From Odobenus rosmarus divergens (Eukaryota > Chordata > Mammalia > Carnivora > Odobenidae): 64,000 nt of DNA. This document shows, piece after piece, positions 26,401-41,400 of this stretch. The translations under genes were made by a program, and so were the position numbers. The stretch's first letter is position 1, and every line of letters starts with the position of its first letter. Under the pieces are notes generated by a model. The model did not search any database, was not told the origin of the DNA, and saw nothing but the letters and a program-made list of their open reading frames with translations. Location of the stretch: NCBI RefSeq assembly GCF_000321225.1, contig NW_004450324.1, positions 292,214 through 356,213 of the forward strand. The letters are read 5' to 3'.

Positions 26401-29400
26401 CCCTCTCTCACTGTGTCTGTCAAATGAATAAATAAAAGCTTAAAAAAAAAAAAAAGAATGGGTAGATTATAACCAAGGAGGTAAAAGACCTGCACTTTGA
26501 AACTATAAAACACTGATGAAAGAAATTGAAGATGACACAAATGGAAAGATATTCTATCCTCATGGTTTGGAAGAACAGATATTGTTAAAATGTCCATACT
26601 ACCAAAACAATCTACAGATTTAATGCAAATCCTATTGAAATACCAAGAACGTTTTTCACAGAACTGGAAAAACAATCCTAAAATCTGTATGGAACCACAA
26701 AAGATCCTAATGGTCAAAGCGATCCTGAAAAAGGACAAAACTGAAGGTATCACAATCCCAAAATATCAAGATACACTACAAAGCTGTAGTAATCAAAACA
26801 GTACAGCACTGGCCCCCCAAAAGATACAGAGATCAACAGAACAGAATAGACAATTCAGAAATAAACCCATGATTTTACAGTCAATTAACCTATATAACAA
26901 AGGAGGCAAGAATGTACAACAGGTTAAACAGAGTCTCTTCAACAAAAGGCATTGGGAAAACTGGACAGCAACATGTAAAAGAATGAAACCAGACCACTTT
27001 CTAACACCATACACAAAAATAAACTCAAAATGGATTAAGGATCTAAATATGAGTTCTGAAATGATAAAAATCCTAGAAGAGAGCACAAGCAGTCATTTCT
27101 CTGACATTAGCCGCAGCATCTTTTTTCTAGGTATATCTCCAGAGGCAAGGGAAACAAAAAAACGATTTAGACTACATCAAAATATAAAGCTAATATAAAG
27201 CATAATATAATGAACTATTCAGACTACATCAAAATATAAAGCTTCTGCACAGCAAAGGAAACAATCAACAAAAGTAAGACAACTAACTGAATGGGAGAAG
27301 GTATTTGCAAATGACATATCCAATAAAGGGTTAGTTTCCAAAACACATAAAGAACTTACACAACTCAACACCAAAAACCCAAATAATGCAATTAAAATTG
27401 GGCAGAAGACATGAATAGACATTTCTCCAAAGAAGACATCCAGATAGCCAAGACACATGAAAAGCTGCTCAACATCACTCATCATCAGGGAAATGCAAAT
27501 CAAAACCACAATGAAGTATCACTTCAGACTTGTCACAATGACTAAAATCAAAAACACAAGAAACAAGTGTTGGTGAGCATGTGGAGAAAAAAGAACCCTC
27601 ATGTACTGCTGGTGAGAATGCAAACTGTTGCAGCCACTCTGGAAAACAGTACGGCGGTTCCTCAAAAAATTTAAAATAGCATTATCACATGATCCAGTAA
27701 CTCCACTACTGGGTATTTACTGACAAAATACGAAAACACTAATTTGAAAAGATATATACACTCCTGTTTATTGCAGCATTATTTAAAATAGTGAAATTAT
27801 GGAAGCAGCCCAAGTGTCCACTGATAGATGAATGGACAAAAATGTGGCATATATACAACGGAGTATTACTCCGCCATAAAAAACAACAAAATCTTGTCAT
27901 TTGCAACAACACAAATAGATCTATAGGGTATAATACTAAGTAAATAAGTCAGTCAGTGAAAGACAAATACCATGTAATTTCACTCTTGTGGAATTTAAGA
28001 AACAAAACAAACTCTCTTTTAAAGATTTTATTTATTTATTTATTTGAGAGAGAGAGAATGAGAGATAGAGAGCACGAGAGGGAAGAGGGTCAGAGGGAGA
28101 AGCAGACTCCCTGCTGAGCAGGGAGCCCGATGTGGGACTCGATCCCAGGACTCCAGGATCATGACCTGAGCCGAAGGCAGTCGCTTAACCAACTGAGCCA
28201 CCCAGGCGCCCCAAAACAAACTCTCTTTTAGAGAACTGATGGTTACCAGAATGGGGGGAGGGGCTGAAATAGGTGAAAAGGATTAAGAGTACACTTACCA
28301 TGATGGGCACTGAGTAATGTATAGAATTGTTGAAGCATTATACTGTACATCTAAAACTAAGAGAATGTTGTATGTTAATTACACTGGAATTAAAATCAAT
28401 CAATCAAATGGCTAAAGGAATTTCTCCAAAGAGAAAGGAAATAATAGAAAGTGGCTTGGAATTTCAGAAAGAAAAAACAAGAATGGGTAAAAGATATGGG
28501 ATAAAGGAATACAATCAGTTCATATAACTATAAATCATTCTTAAATTAAAAGATGCTAGGGGCACCTCGGTGCCTCAGTTGGTTAAGCTTCCAACTCTTG
28601 GTTTCAGCTCATGTCATGATCCCAGGGTCGTGAGATGGAGCTTGGAGTCGCTTGAAGATTCTCTCCCTCTGCCCCTTCCCCCATTTTCACACTAAAAATA
28701 AATAAATCTTAAAAAAAAAAAGATGCTAATATCAAACACCTTAGAGAAATGCCAATTAAAATTAGCTGGAAAAAAAAAATCCCACCTATTATTAGGCTGA
28801 CAAAGATTAAAGAGTTTGACAATACATGGCTTTGCAAAGTATATAAGGGTAATTAATTTTATGTTCAATGGCAGTGTCTGTCAAAATTACAAATGCATGA
28901 CCCCTATAATCTATTAATTCCACTTTTAGGAATTTATCCCCTGTAATCTATTAATTCCATTTTAGGAATTTGACCAAAATTCACATATATTTAGAATGAT
29001 ATACAAAATGTGGGAATGAAAACTGGGCAGAGACAGGAAGGAGACTTCACTGACTATCCTTTCTGGCCTCTAAGTATTAAAGCAAATGAATATATTAAAT
29101 TTAAAAAAATTACAGAGGGGCGCCTGGGTGGCTCAGTCGTTAAGCCTTTGCCTTTGGCTCAGATCATGATCCCAGGGTCCTGGGATCGAGCCCCACGTCG
29201 GGCTCCCTGCTCAGCAGGGAGTCTGCTTCTTCCTCTCCCACGCCCCCTGCTTGTGTTCCCTCTCTCGCTGTCTCTCTGTGTCAAATAAATAAATAAAATC
29301 TTCACCAAAAAAAGAAAAAGTTGTAGATACTGGGGTGCCTGGGTGGCTCAGTTGGTTAAGCAGCTTCCTTCAGCTCAGGTCATGATCCTGGGGTCCTGGG

Positions 29401-32400
29401 ATTGAGCCCCAAGTCAGGGTCCCTGCTTAGTGGGGAGTCTACTTCTCCCTCTCCTTCCACCCCTCTCCCCGCACTCGTGCTCTCTCTCGCTCACTCTCTG
29501 AAATAAAATCTTAAAAAATTAATAAAAGTTTAAAAATTGTAGAAATTTTAAAACTTCCAAGTATAATAATGGTTTTCATCCTGCAAAAAATCCTCCTATA
29601 CTTGCCTAACCACTTACACACAATCTGTTCCAAAGTACCTGTTAGAAACATGCAGGTATCCTTAAGGTCAAATTAAACATTACTAAAAGCAAAACGACAA
29701 GGCAAATTAAAAATCATAATGGATGAAAAGGAATTACAAAGAGTAACACTTTCAACTTTGGGGCCATTTCTGGATAATTTTTTTAGATTATGTAGTTTGC
29801 TTATCATCAGGTAAAAGAATTTCCCAAACCTATTCACAGACCTTTTTGAGGGCTGGGATAGGATGTAGTGTAAACTATTAATTAGGCATTGACTTTACTA
29901 GTATGATATTAAAGTTAAAAAAAAAAAAGCTCCAGAACATTTTGCTTGTAAAAATCTCAGGTAAAAAAAATACTGCCTTACTCATTTTTATTTGAGATCT
30001 ACAGATTTTACACCAATGAATTTCATGTGAAACCTTTATATTGAAGGAAATTTCTAGGGCCCCATCAAGTAAGATTAAAGAACAGAACAGAAATAAAAAA
30101 CAGAACTACTCCTAAAACAGGTCTCCATTAGATATTTTCATTTCATATTACTGGTCTTATCTTCTAATCAGTTTCTAAGTTTAACATCCCACTATTTTCC
30201 ATTAAAAGTGCCATCACCACTGCTCCTAATTCCAGGTTAAGGGCAATGAATGGGATCCTGTTGCTATACAAACGAGTCTCTGGTGTTCTTTACCGTCTCC
30301 TGAGTACAAGATTCACTAGCTGCTTTCCTTGCTCTGTTCTTTGCATATTGCCAGGCAATGTTTCCTACCCACATAATATGCAAAATTTCTGCTCATATAA
30401 CTATTTATTGTCCTGTTGCCACAACTCAGCACTTGTTTCTGTAATATAGCAATGGCCCTGTTTCTTGTTGCATGGTCAAAGTAAACAGATTTCTATTTTA
30501 ACACCTCTAGCAAACTCTGAAAAGACCATGACCTGAGGTCATGCCAACTCCTGAAAAACCAGTTAAGTATCTTGACCAAGGTAGTGGTTTCACTCTCTGG
30601 TGGTCTGTGTTCTATCCTCCACTCTGCCCCATGACAGCCTCTACAGAAATGCAGTTTTCATTAGCCTCCAGTGTTCCATTTCTGCATGTTTTGGAAGGTT
30701 CTTCTCCTTGACTGTGAACCTTCTCAGGCACATTCAAGTGGCTACAAAAAGCAGAATTTCCAATCTTGCAACAGCAAAGGGAGAAAGGCCCAAGAAGATT
30801 GCCCAGACTCACCAAGACCATATACAGGTGGGCCCAGACAGTCAGAATTCTTCAGAAGTCTTTTTGTTTTCTTTCAGGAAGTTAGAAAAAGAAAAGAAAG
30901 ATTCTGTATTTATTTCTTTTTAAACTGGGGTGTAAATCTCTCAAACAAGGTTTTAAGTATGATGATGATGAACACCACCATGTTGCACAAAACTTTTTGA
31001 CCGTTTCCAATTTAAAACGGTTAAGGAGGCCATCAAACTTATAAACTCGATGTGAGACCCAGCTCTGCCTAAAAAAAAGATTATATAGATGCATTACAAA
31101 ATCCACTCTGACGAATGTTCTGAATGGTAAATAAAGGACTACAGGGTCATAGGTTCCAAACTGTGTGACCTCGAATATAAAGATCTTTTCATATTTCCAC
31201 AGTATGGTCCAGAACAGAATAGGCATGGAAGCTTCACTCAAAACAAATCTGACCTTTTCAGGAACTCCTGGGCAGACACTAATAAAGGGCCAAATGTCCC
31301 TCCCCCCACCAAACTGCTGAAACTGGTAAGGGCAAGGTATGCTTCCTTAGCATAGTAAGATGCTACATCAATTTTCAGCACAATTTCTTGGTCATAATGG
31401 CATAGGCAAAATTAGCATTTATCTCTGTAAGTGAAAATATATTATAAAGACATAAATAGGGGTGCCTGGGCGGCTCAGTCAGTTACGCGGCTGCCTTCGG
31501 CTCAGGTCATAATCCCATTGTCCTGGGACTGAGCCCTGAGTCAGGCTCCTTCCTCAGCGGGCAGCCTGCTTCTCCCTCTCACTCTGCCTGCTGCTCTGCC
31601 TACTTGTGCTCTGTCAAATAAATACATAAAATCTTTAAAAAAATAAAGACATAAATAATAACATATAGTGACATTCATTCACTTTCTCATTCTTTCAGCA
31701 AATATTCAAACACTGACATTTTATTACCAAAAGAATCTTTACACCAAATTTATTAGAGAATCTATGATAACTGCTTATGGTTTAAAGGTGTATTTTTTTA
31801 TTACTGCAATTTCTTTCCAAATATATAAATCACAGTATCCTTAACTTTTATAAGCAGAAAACAGATCCTAACACACAAGACCTTGTAGACTACAAAAATA
31901 AGAAAAAAAAAACTAATTTTTTATAGAGAATAAAAGATAGATTCCCTAGATGATACAGGAAGAAGTAATGCCTTAAACTAAAATGTTCCAATTGTACTAA
32001 CAACACTCTGAAGAACTAAGTAACGGAACCAGGGTCTAAAACTTGCAGACATTAACACAGATTGCATTTTAATTTTTCATTTTTTAAAAAATAAAAGTTA
32101 TTCAGTAACACCTCATTCTTTACTGGATCCTCACAAACACAAGGCATACATTATACCTGTTGCTTGTACATATAGACAGAGAGCCAGGCTCAGGAACACC
32201 AAGAAGTTATATAAACACTCCCATTATGAGCTGCAGCATATTCCTGCAATGGTTTACAAGGTATATATTTGATATGACAGAGAAGAAATCATAGGAATCA
32301 AAGTAGAAAACAGAAACAGAAAATTAAAAATAAGCCTTCTCTATGAACATCTTGGGTCTTTTTAAATTAAAACAAATGTGTGTATTTCTTTTTTTTTGAA

Positions 32401-35400
32401 AGATTTTTTATTTATTTATTTGACAGAGAGAGAGAGAGAGAGAGAGACAGCGAGAGAGGGAACACAAGCAGGGGAAGCTGGAGAGGGAGAAGCAGGCTTT
32501 CCGCCAAGCAGGGAGCCCCATGTGGGGCTCAGTCCTAGGACCCTGGGATCATGACCTGAGCCAAAGGCAGACGCTTAACGACTGAGCCACCCAGGTGCCC
32601 CACATATGTGTATATTTCTAAATGACACAAAGAAATCAGTATACCTAAAACTTGAGAACAGAATGTTCTACTTATGCCAATTCTGAAAGGAATGTTAAAG
32701 ACTTTAAATGAGTTAGCAATACATAATAGAAAAAGGTCTAGATCTGGAGCCAGCAAGCTTGGGTTTGAAGCTTAGCTCCCTGATGTGGTAAATAACTTAA
32801 TCTCCTTGACTATTTTCATCTGTAAAATGGGGGAAATACTACAGGGTTATTGTGAGGATCAGAAAAGATTATAGATGACTCTCACATTTGTTAAACATGA
32901 AAAACTAAGTATTGGTATTATTATTCCCTAGACTAGTTAGAATGGGAAGAATAGAGTCCATTTATTATTTTATTGTTTTCTCCACAGGTAATCTCACCCT
33001 ATACTTTTAGAATAACAGACCCAATACCTAATAAATGGTAGCAGTTATATATTTCACTTATATAATATAAACACTTAAAATAGTCACTTAAAACAAAGTT
33101 CTTACCATTCAGATAATATATCAAATTATTGGTCAGGTTAACTTCAAAACTTTTGGTCTAAGAAGTTTCTCAAATATGCCAGATGCTTCTGAATCTCAGG
33201 AGTGCATGAAAGGAAAATAATTTATTCCCAGTTTCATAGTCTATGTTATTCTCTTCAATTGTCATCTTCCCCCTTGCTGCATGTTTCTCTAGAAGAGTAT
33301 TTATTTACCATGCAATTTAGACAACTACCATTAAAAAAACAACACAAAACAAAAAAAACAAAGTGGAAGGATAAATTATAGCAAATAAGAAAAATAAGTG
33401 ATTCCATGGTAAATTAACAAAATATGAAGATAAAACACTTTTAGAAAACACAAATGCCTCATTTATATTCACATTAATATAAATTTCATGCCAACTATTT
33501 AGAATGTCTCTGCTTGTTTTGTATGCATAAGCATTATCAGAAATATGCACTTGTTCTTACCTTTAGATTTGGGAATTAGCTCTCCACAACTGAGTATCCG
33601 CACCTCAGCAAATGGTTTGCTAGCTGCATCTGTTTTCTGGTTTTCTATCTCTCTCACAACTTCTTGACCAGATATCACTTGCCCGAAAACAACATGATGC
33701 CTAAAGAGTCAATTATAAGATGATCAATAACAGCTTTTAATTTTAACATTAATTTAAAATGGTCATAAAATAAATTAAAATAATCTTTACCCATCTAAAT
33801 GAGGAGTTGGCTTTGTTGTTCTTTGGAAGTCATCAGATGGAATAAAAACAAAGTAAGAGAAAAACAAAGTTAGCAGCTCTAAAAAGGAAAAGAAAATAAC
33901 TGCATTGGAAATAAAGTTGCAAAGAAATCAGATGCTATTTTAACATAATAGAATCTTACTACATTAACCTTAATAGTCAGAAATAATGCAAGATACTTTT
34001 CACATAATATATTTCAAAAACTTATTCTGATCATAAAACTAAGACCTACTCATTCTTGAAATTTTACATGTAATTAAAGTTGACATTTTGGTGTAATTTC
34101 TATCCATCTATGTTTCTTGCATGTGACTGGGTTCTTACTGAATATTCACAGGTGTATAAAGTTCTATGGTTGTATAATGTTCTATTGTATGGACAGACCA
34201 TAATTTATCAAAAGATTCTACCAGTTCACAGGTTTAACAGTAGTGTTTTTCAATCTTAACATTTTAAACAGTTAAAGCATAGGTCAATCCCCTATCCATG
34301 GTTTTGCTTTCCACTGTTTCAGTCACCCACAGTCAATTGCAGTCAATCGCAGTCCAGAAGCAGATAATCCTCCATCTCACATACTGTCAGTTCAATAGTA
34401 GCCTAATACTATGTCACAATGCCTGTTATTCACCTCACTTCATTTTTTTTAAAGATTTTACTTATTTGGGGCACCTGGGTGGCTCAGCTGTTAAGTGTCT
34501 TGCCTTCAGCTCAGATCATGATCCCAGAGTCCTGGGATCGAGCCCCACATTGGGCTCCCTGCTCAGTGGGAATCCTGCTTCTCCCTCACCCCCTGCTTGT
34601 GTTCCCTCTCTCGCTGTCTGTCAAATAAATAAATAAAATTTTTTTAAAGATTTTATTTATTTATTTGACAGAGCACAAGAAGGGGAGAGGCAGGCCAAGG
34701 GAGAGGGAGAAGCAGGTTACCCGCTGAGCAGGGAGCCTGATGTGGAGCTCGATCCCAGAACCCCGGGATCATGACCTGAGCTGAAGGCAGACACTTAACT
34801 GACTGAGCCACCCAGGCACCCCTCACTTCTTTTCATCAGGTAGGCATTTTATCATCTCACTTCATCACAAGAAGGATGAGTACAGTAAAATATTTTCATA
34901 GAGACCACATTCACGTAACCTTTGTTACAGTGTATTGTTTTATTTTATTACTATTGCTGCTAATCTCTTACTATCCCTAATTTATAAATTAAACTTTTAT
35001 CTGTAGTTTCAGGCATTCATTAGGGGGTCTTGAAACGTACTCCCTGTGGATAATATTCAGATGGCCCTCATACATGTTCTGTTGGACCAGAAAAGAAATG
35101 GTCCTTATTGTGTTTATAAAATTTCCAATTAGCTGCCAAGATTCAAAACTTTGGATACTTTCACATAAAAATCCAGATTTCAGACCTTTATTGGAAAGCT
35201 GGAAGGTATGGCCCCTGGCATGTGGCAATAATGGGTCAGGCTGATTATCCCTGTCTTCTAAATACAGGGATTAATAGTGTAGATTCTTATCCTGGCAGGC
35301 TTTATTTGCTTATGTTACTTGCCTAAGACCTAAAGACTTTTGAGCTTTTTACCCCTGATAAACAAAGAAACTTCACAATGAAGAAAGAGATCTGGATTAA

Positions 35401-38400
35401 AACTTGGGACAAAACTCAGGACGCCTGGGTGGCTCAGTTGGTTAAGCGTCTGCCTTTGGGTCAGGTCATGGTCCCAGGTCCTGCTTCTCCCTCTGCTGTT
35501 CCCCCTGCTTGTACTCTCTCTGTCAAATAAAGAAATAAAATCTTAAAACAAACAAACAAGCAAAAAACTTTGGACCAAACTCAAAGTAAGCAAAAGTCCA
35601 ACAAATGAAGTAATTTTTTAAAATCCTTTTTCCACTCCACACCAACCTTAAAGCCCTACAGTTAAGAAGACTGGTATTGAGTAGCTATGAAGACATACTG
35701 CTGTAACAGACTGAAGATGGGCACTGTATATAATTTGTTATTTTAAAGAATCTAATCAAAAAAGGCATTAGAAATTTGGAAGAAGGAACACAATTTAAGC
35801 TAACCTTTGGTTAAAGCCCACACAATACTAATGAAAAAAGTTGAAACATATACATGTATTTTTACAAGATCACCTTGCTTTTAAAACAAACCTATTACTG
35901 TTTTCTGACTAACAGCTATGCTCACCTGAACCTGCTTAAACCATCTAGAGATGTAAAAACCTATGTGTATACGATATATGTATTTGTATTACATATTACA
36001 TTCAATGTATATATATAACTTGCATCCAGATTTAGTCAATCTTTGCCTCAGATACTGTATTTGCCAAGTTCATTTGCTCACTAGAATTTACTTGTAACCC
36101 CTAAACCAATACTCCTCTGTTTTCATGGTCATTCTCAGATTGGTAAGAAAAAGAAAAAAAATGTATTGATGAGTAGAAAAACTAGAACTCTTGGGGGCGC
36201 CTGGGTGGCTCGGTCAGTTAAGCGGCTGCCTTCGGCTCAGGTCATGATCCTGGGGTCCTGGGCTCGAGCCCCATGTCCGGCTCCCTGCTCGGCAGAGAGC
36301 CTGCTTCTCCCTCTCCCTCTGCCTGCCACTCTGCCTGCCTGTGCTATCTGTTGAATAAATAAATAAAATCTTTAAAAACAAAACAAAACAAAAAAAAACC
36401 TAGAACTCTTGTATAGTGCTGGTAGGAATGTAAAATGATGCAACCACTGTGGAAAACAGTTCAGTGGCTCCTCACAGAACTAAATATAGAATTACCATAT
36501 GATCCAGCAATTCCACTTTTATGTATATACCTAAAATTGAGAAGGGACTTAAACAAATATGGTTATGTCAATGTTTACTGCAGCACTATTCATAATAGCC
36601 AAAAGGTGGAAACCCAAATGTCCACTAAATGTGGTATGTACATATAATGGAGTATATTCAGCCATAAAAAGGAACAAAGTTCTGATACATGTGACATGGT
36701 TGAACCTTGAAAACAGGCTAAATAAAATAAGCTCGAAACACAAGGACAAATATTGTATGATTCTGCTTGTATATCTAGAACAGGCAAGTTCATAAAGACA
36801 GAAAATAGAGGTTACCAGGGACTAAGGGTAAAAAGAAATGGGTTAGTTTCTGGGACAATTAAATAGTTTTGGATACAGTGGTAACAGCTCCATAGTACTG
36901 TGAATATAATCAATACCATTAAATTATACACTTAAAAATGGTTAAAATGGCAAATTTTATATCATATACATTGCCACAATAAAAAATAATTTAAGATTAA
37001 AAACGCAAGTTTTCTCCTTTAAAAACAATAAAACAAATTAAAGAAGGGCAACCTAGAAATTAAGAGATAAGGAAAAAACATATAGAGGGAAGATTCTGAA
37101 AATATACATAAAGGATTACATAAACTTAACAGAGATTTTGGTTAGCACAGGATTTTTCTTAAAAAAAAAAAGGGAAAACAAATGATAATACTAAGTGTTG
37201 TTGAGAATCTGGTGATACTGGCACTTTGCATAGTGCTGATATCAGAGTACAGTAGCAATATACATGGAAGGCTTAAAAATGTGTAAAAAGGGGCACCTGG
37301 GGGGCTCAGTGGGTTAAACGTCTGTCTTCAGCTTGGGTCATGATCCTAGCATTCTGGGATCGAGCCCCTGTCACGTTCCCTGCTCAGCGGGGGGTGGGGT
37401 GGGTGGGTGGGGATCTGCTTCTCCCTCTCCTTCGGGCCCCTCCTCCTTGCTTGTGTTCTCTCTCAAATAAATAAAATCTTCAAAAAAACAATGTGTAAAC
37501 ATTTCACTAAGTAAACTCTTAGCAGCTTATGTAAAATTAAAAATGCATCAAACAAGTACAACAATGTTCACCGAGGCAGTGTGAAAACCAAAAAACAAGT
37601 CAAATGTTTAAAAATAAGCATAATACATTCAAACAATGGATTCACATATAGCTATTAAAATGTTAGTTAATACTTCGTGATGTGCAGAGATTTATACTGT
37701 ATCCAAAAGTTGATTTAACAGTATATACAACATTTATTTAAGATTTTTATTTGTCAGAGAGAAAGAGCACAGCACGGGGAGGAGCAGGCTCCCCGCTCAG
37801 CGAGGAGCCCAATGCGGAACTCGATCCCAGGACCCTGGGATCATGACCTAAGCCGAAGGCAGACACTTAACCAACTGAGTCATCCAGACATCCCTATATG
37901 CAACATTTAGCTTACATTTTTATTGCCGAGAATGATACCCGGGGGATGGGAATGTTTTTCTTTCTTTTTATCTGTGTTCTTTTTCTACAACCAACATGAT
38001 ATAAATCGTTTTCATTTAAATAATCAGAAAAATCCCCACAAAGGCAATTGGTTGAACGAACTAGAGCAGATTCACACAACATTATGCAGCTGCAAAAACA
38101 AATGAAAAGGATCTCTATGAGCTGATATGGAGTGACTTCCAGGATATACTGCTAAGTGAAAAGAGCAAAACATTGTATATGGTATATGCTGTCTACCATG
38201 TAAGAAAGGAAAATAAGAAAATATATATGTATCTGTGCTTATTTTTATAAAAAGAAATACAGGAAGGGGTGCCTGTGTGGCTCAGTTGGTTAAAGTCTGC
38301 CTGCAGCTCAGGTTATGATATCCAGGTCCTGGGATCAAGCCCTTCACTGGGCTCCCCGCTCAGCAGTGAGTCTGCTTCTCTCTCATTCTCTCTTTCCCCA

Positions 38401-41400
38401 CTTCTGCCCCTCTCCATCACTCATTCTCTCTCTCAAATAAATAAAATCTTAAAAAAAAAATACAGGAAGGTAAACCAGAATCTAATGAGGCTGGTTACTA
38501 AAATGGATGGGTGGAAATGGGATGAAAAAATGGGGAATGTCAATGAGGGTGAAGAGTTAGGTGGGAGTGATACTTTCAGAGGGATTCTTTTTGAATCACA
38601 CAATGTTTTGCAAACAAACACAAAACCAAAGACACAAAAAACAAATCAAAACAAGGTGAGAGAACAAAATACAATCATAAACAAATGAACCTAACATATT
38701 TTGAGTCACAAAACCACACGAAATTCACAACAAAATGTACTAACCTAAGTCACTTTTATTTTTATTTATTTTTTTTTAGATTTTATTTTATCCATTTGAA
38801 ACAGAGAGACATAGCTAGAGAGGGAACACAAGCAGGGGGAGTGGGAGAGGGAGAAGCAGGCTTCCTGCCGAGCAGGGAGCCTGACACGGAGCTCAATCCC
38901 AGGACCCTGGGACTATGACTTGAGTCGAAGGCAGACGCTTAATGACTGAGCCATCCAGGCGCCCAAGTCACTTTTAAACAGTTATTTTAACTACATACCC
39001 TCAATCTAAAACCAAAAATAACTATAAATAAACAGTAACTCTAGTTAGTAGGTTACTTTTCACAGCAGTATAGAACGGTGAATTTTTATTCTAGGATTCA
39101 GCAAATAGGTAGAAATTTTGAAGATAATGGGAGCCAAGTTTCTCACTGTTAAAGAAGGGAGTTACAGGGGCGCCTGGGTGGCTCAGTCGTTAAGCATCTG
39201 CCTTCGGCTCAGGTCATGATCCCAGGGTCCTGGGATCGAGCCCCACATCGGGCTCCCTGCTCCACGGGAAGCCTGCTTCTCCTTTTCCCACTCCCCCTGC
39301 TTGTGTTCCCTCTCTCGCTGTCTCTCTGTCAAATAAACAAATAAAATCTTTAAAAAAAAAAAAAAAAGGAGTTACAAATATGAAACAGTAAAACACTGGA
39401 ATAATCTATATGATGCTTACAGATTAAGTTCCTCTTGTGAGTAGGAGAGTTTAAAGCTAATGAAGAGGAGACCAAATCTGTACCCATAGGACACGATAAA
39501 AAATATGCAGTTTTAATTTTTTTTTAAAAGATTTTATTTATTTATTTGACAGAGACACAGCGAGAGAGGGAACACAAGCAGGGGGCGTGGGGGAGGGAGA
39601 AGCAGGGCTTCCGCTGAGCAGGGAGCCCGATGTGGTGCTTGATCCCAGGACCCCGAGACCACCACCTGAGCCGAAGGCAGATGCCCAACGACTGAGCCAC
39701 CCAGGCACCCCAAAAATATGCATTGTTGACAAGAGCCCTGGTCAAAATTTTTTGGGGGTCAGAATTGGAAAGGATTAACAGTACTGACTTTGGGGCTATA
39801 AACAAATGTTAGGGAGTACATGAATTCACAAATATAGAATCTCTTAATAATGAGGATCAATTGTATTTTACTCTTCGTAATCAAGAAATTTATAAGGAGA
39901 TACTCCGTAAATATCCTGTTTATTATTAAATTTACCCTCTAAATAGGTAATTCTTTCCTCAATCAATCATTACTAAGATGAATGGAAAATGGTGACTTTT
40001 CTATCATTCCTTTTACATTACTAGCTGACATTCTACTAAGAAACAAGCTTTTCCTTCTCCCTTGTTATTTATTCATTTATTACTCATAGCTGTATGGGCT
40101 CCTGGGTTTCCATTTTATTTGATAGTCTGATACTATTGTTATTTATTTTGATGCTCAAATTGTTCTAATTTGGCCAGTGGGAACCTCACCCCTTCAGGCT
40201 GGCTCCTGTGCCCTTTTGACAAGTCTTTATCATTTTGAAACTTCAGCAATACAGTTCAATTTCCTTTCAACAATTTTGTTCTCTTCAACAATTCACTGTT
40301 CTCCTTCCTTCAAAAATTTTCCCCTTTATGGATCCCCCTATTAGTGATCAATGAGAAATAACACACCAAAAAAGGCATATTTTAAATAATCACGGCATAC
40401 ATACTTACATGAAGAACTGTGAACCATTTGTATCCTTCCCTCTGTTGGCCATAGACAAGAGAAATTCTTTGTTGTGTTTAACAGCAAAACTCTCATCTAC
40501 AGAAAAGCAAAGTTTTTAGTTACATTACAGGTATAACCTCCAAAAAAGTTTCATTTTCACTCTTCATCTCTTTTGTTCATGTGCTCTTTAGCACCAGGCA
40601 AAATTTAGATAAAAGTCAGGTTAAAAGAAGAGAAAATCAAATATTAACCAACTCCCTCTCCCATCTTTTTAGATTAAAATATTTCTAATTTTCAATCCCT
40701 TGCCATAAATCCAAATACTGTTATCAACCCCCTTTCTTTCCATTTGCATTTGTCTTTTATATTTTTTTTGAAAAAACAACACAACTTTCTTTGATTATTC
40801 AAGCAAAAAATAAAATGCTCCTTAAAAAGCAAGAGAAAGAAACCAGATAGGATTTTTACATTTCATCTGTTTCATTTCTGAGCACAAAAAGGCACATATC
40901 CTATATTAAACACAGAGAGGCACTCATTAACTTAATCTCTGCCATAGCATCATTTATTGTAGAGTAGCTTGCCTTCCAATCTTGGATTAGAATATGAGAA
41001 CGCAAGTGGAATGTGAAACAAAATTCCACTTAATCCCTAATGTGAAAGATGGGAAATATGAAATTATTTCCACATTCACGTTTATAGTCTTTCAAATGAT
41101 CTTCACATCAATAAAAAATTCCAAAGAGAAAACTTAAAGTTGAGAAAAACATTATAGCCAAAGTTTAATATATTAAAGAGTTTTTAAAAAGTGCATAGAA
41201 AAATGGACCCACTAAACGTGGATATTGTTACTATGAAACACTGCTAAATCTCTTTTAATAAAAATTAAGATTAAGCTATGGAAGTTCCCATTCTAGCACT
41301 ATAATTCCAAGAGTTTATTATAGATCATTGAAACCCTTCAGATAACATGTATTAATGTCCTAAACACACAAAAAATCCTACCTCTGTAAGAAAAAAACAC

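Larger units (their letters stand above)
20636..33560 (-). other. PPIG: PPIG intron between coding exons 7 and 8 (12.9 kb)
   Basis: It separates the cyclophilin-domain exons from the linker and RS-domain exons. It contains about a dozen SINEs, a 1.9-kb L1 ORF2 remnant, a Tigger2-like half element and MIRs. Stretches 20880-22160, 25190-26240 and 29530-31440 show no recognisable gene. Confidence 0.65.
34276..35056. mobile_element. Tigger-family DNA element, interrupted by nested SINEs
   Basis: Left end CAATCCCCTATCCATGGTTT and right end CTCCCTGTGGATAA resemble the inverted termini of a pogo-like non-autonomous element. The interior has CAGTCACCCACAGTCAATTG and TAATTTATAAATTAAACTTT. The exact family is not assigned. 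Confidence 0.6.
37160..38700 (+). mobile_element. L1M fragments interrupted by three SINEs
   Basis: AGTACAACAATGTTCACCGA, GAATGATACCCGGGGGATGG and ACAACATTATGCAGCTGCAA are typical of old L1 ORF2 ends and 3' UTR. At least two pieces are present. Confidence 0.55.
33821..40408 (-). other. PPIG: PPIG intron between coding exons 5 and 6
   Basis: A 6.6-kb intron largely of L1M remnants, a Tigger-type MITE and nine SINEs. No exon other than those listed is supported. Confidence 0.65.

Noticed and set aside
26590..27198. 202-codon open frame
   Set aside because: It is L1 ORF2 remnant sequence, not a host gene; kept as a mobile element.
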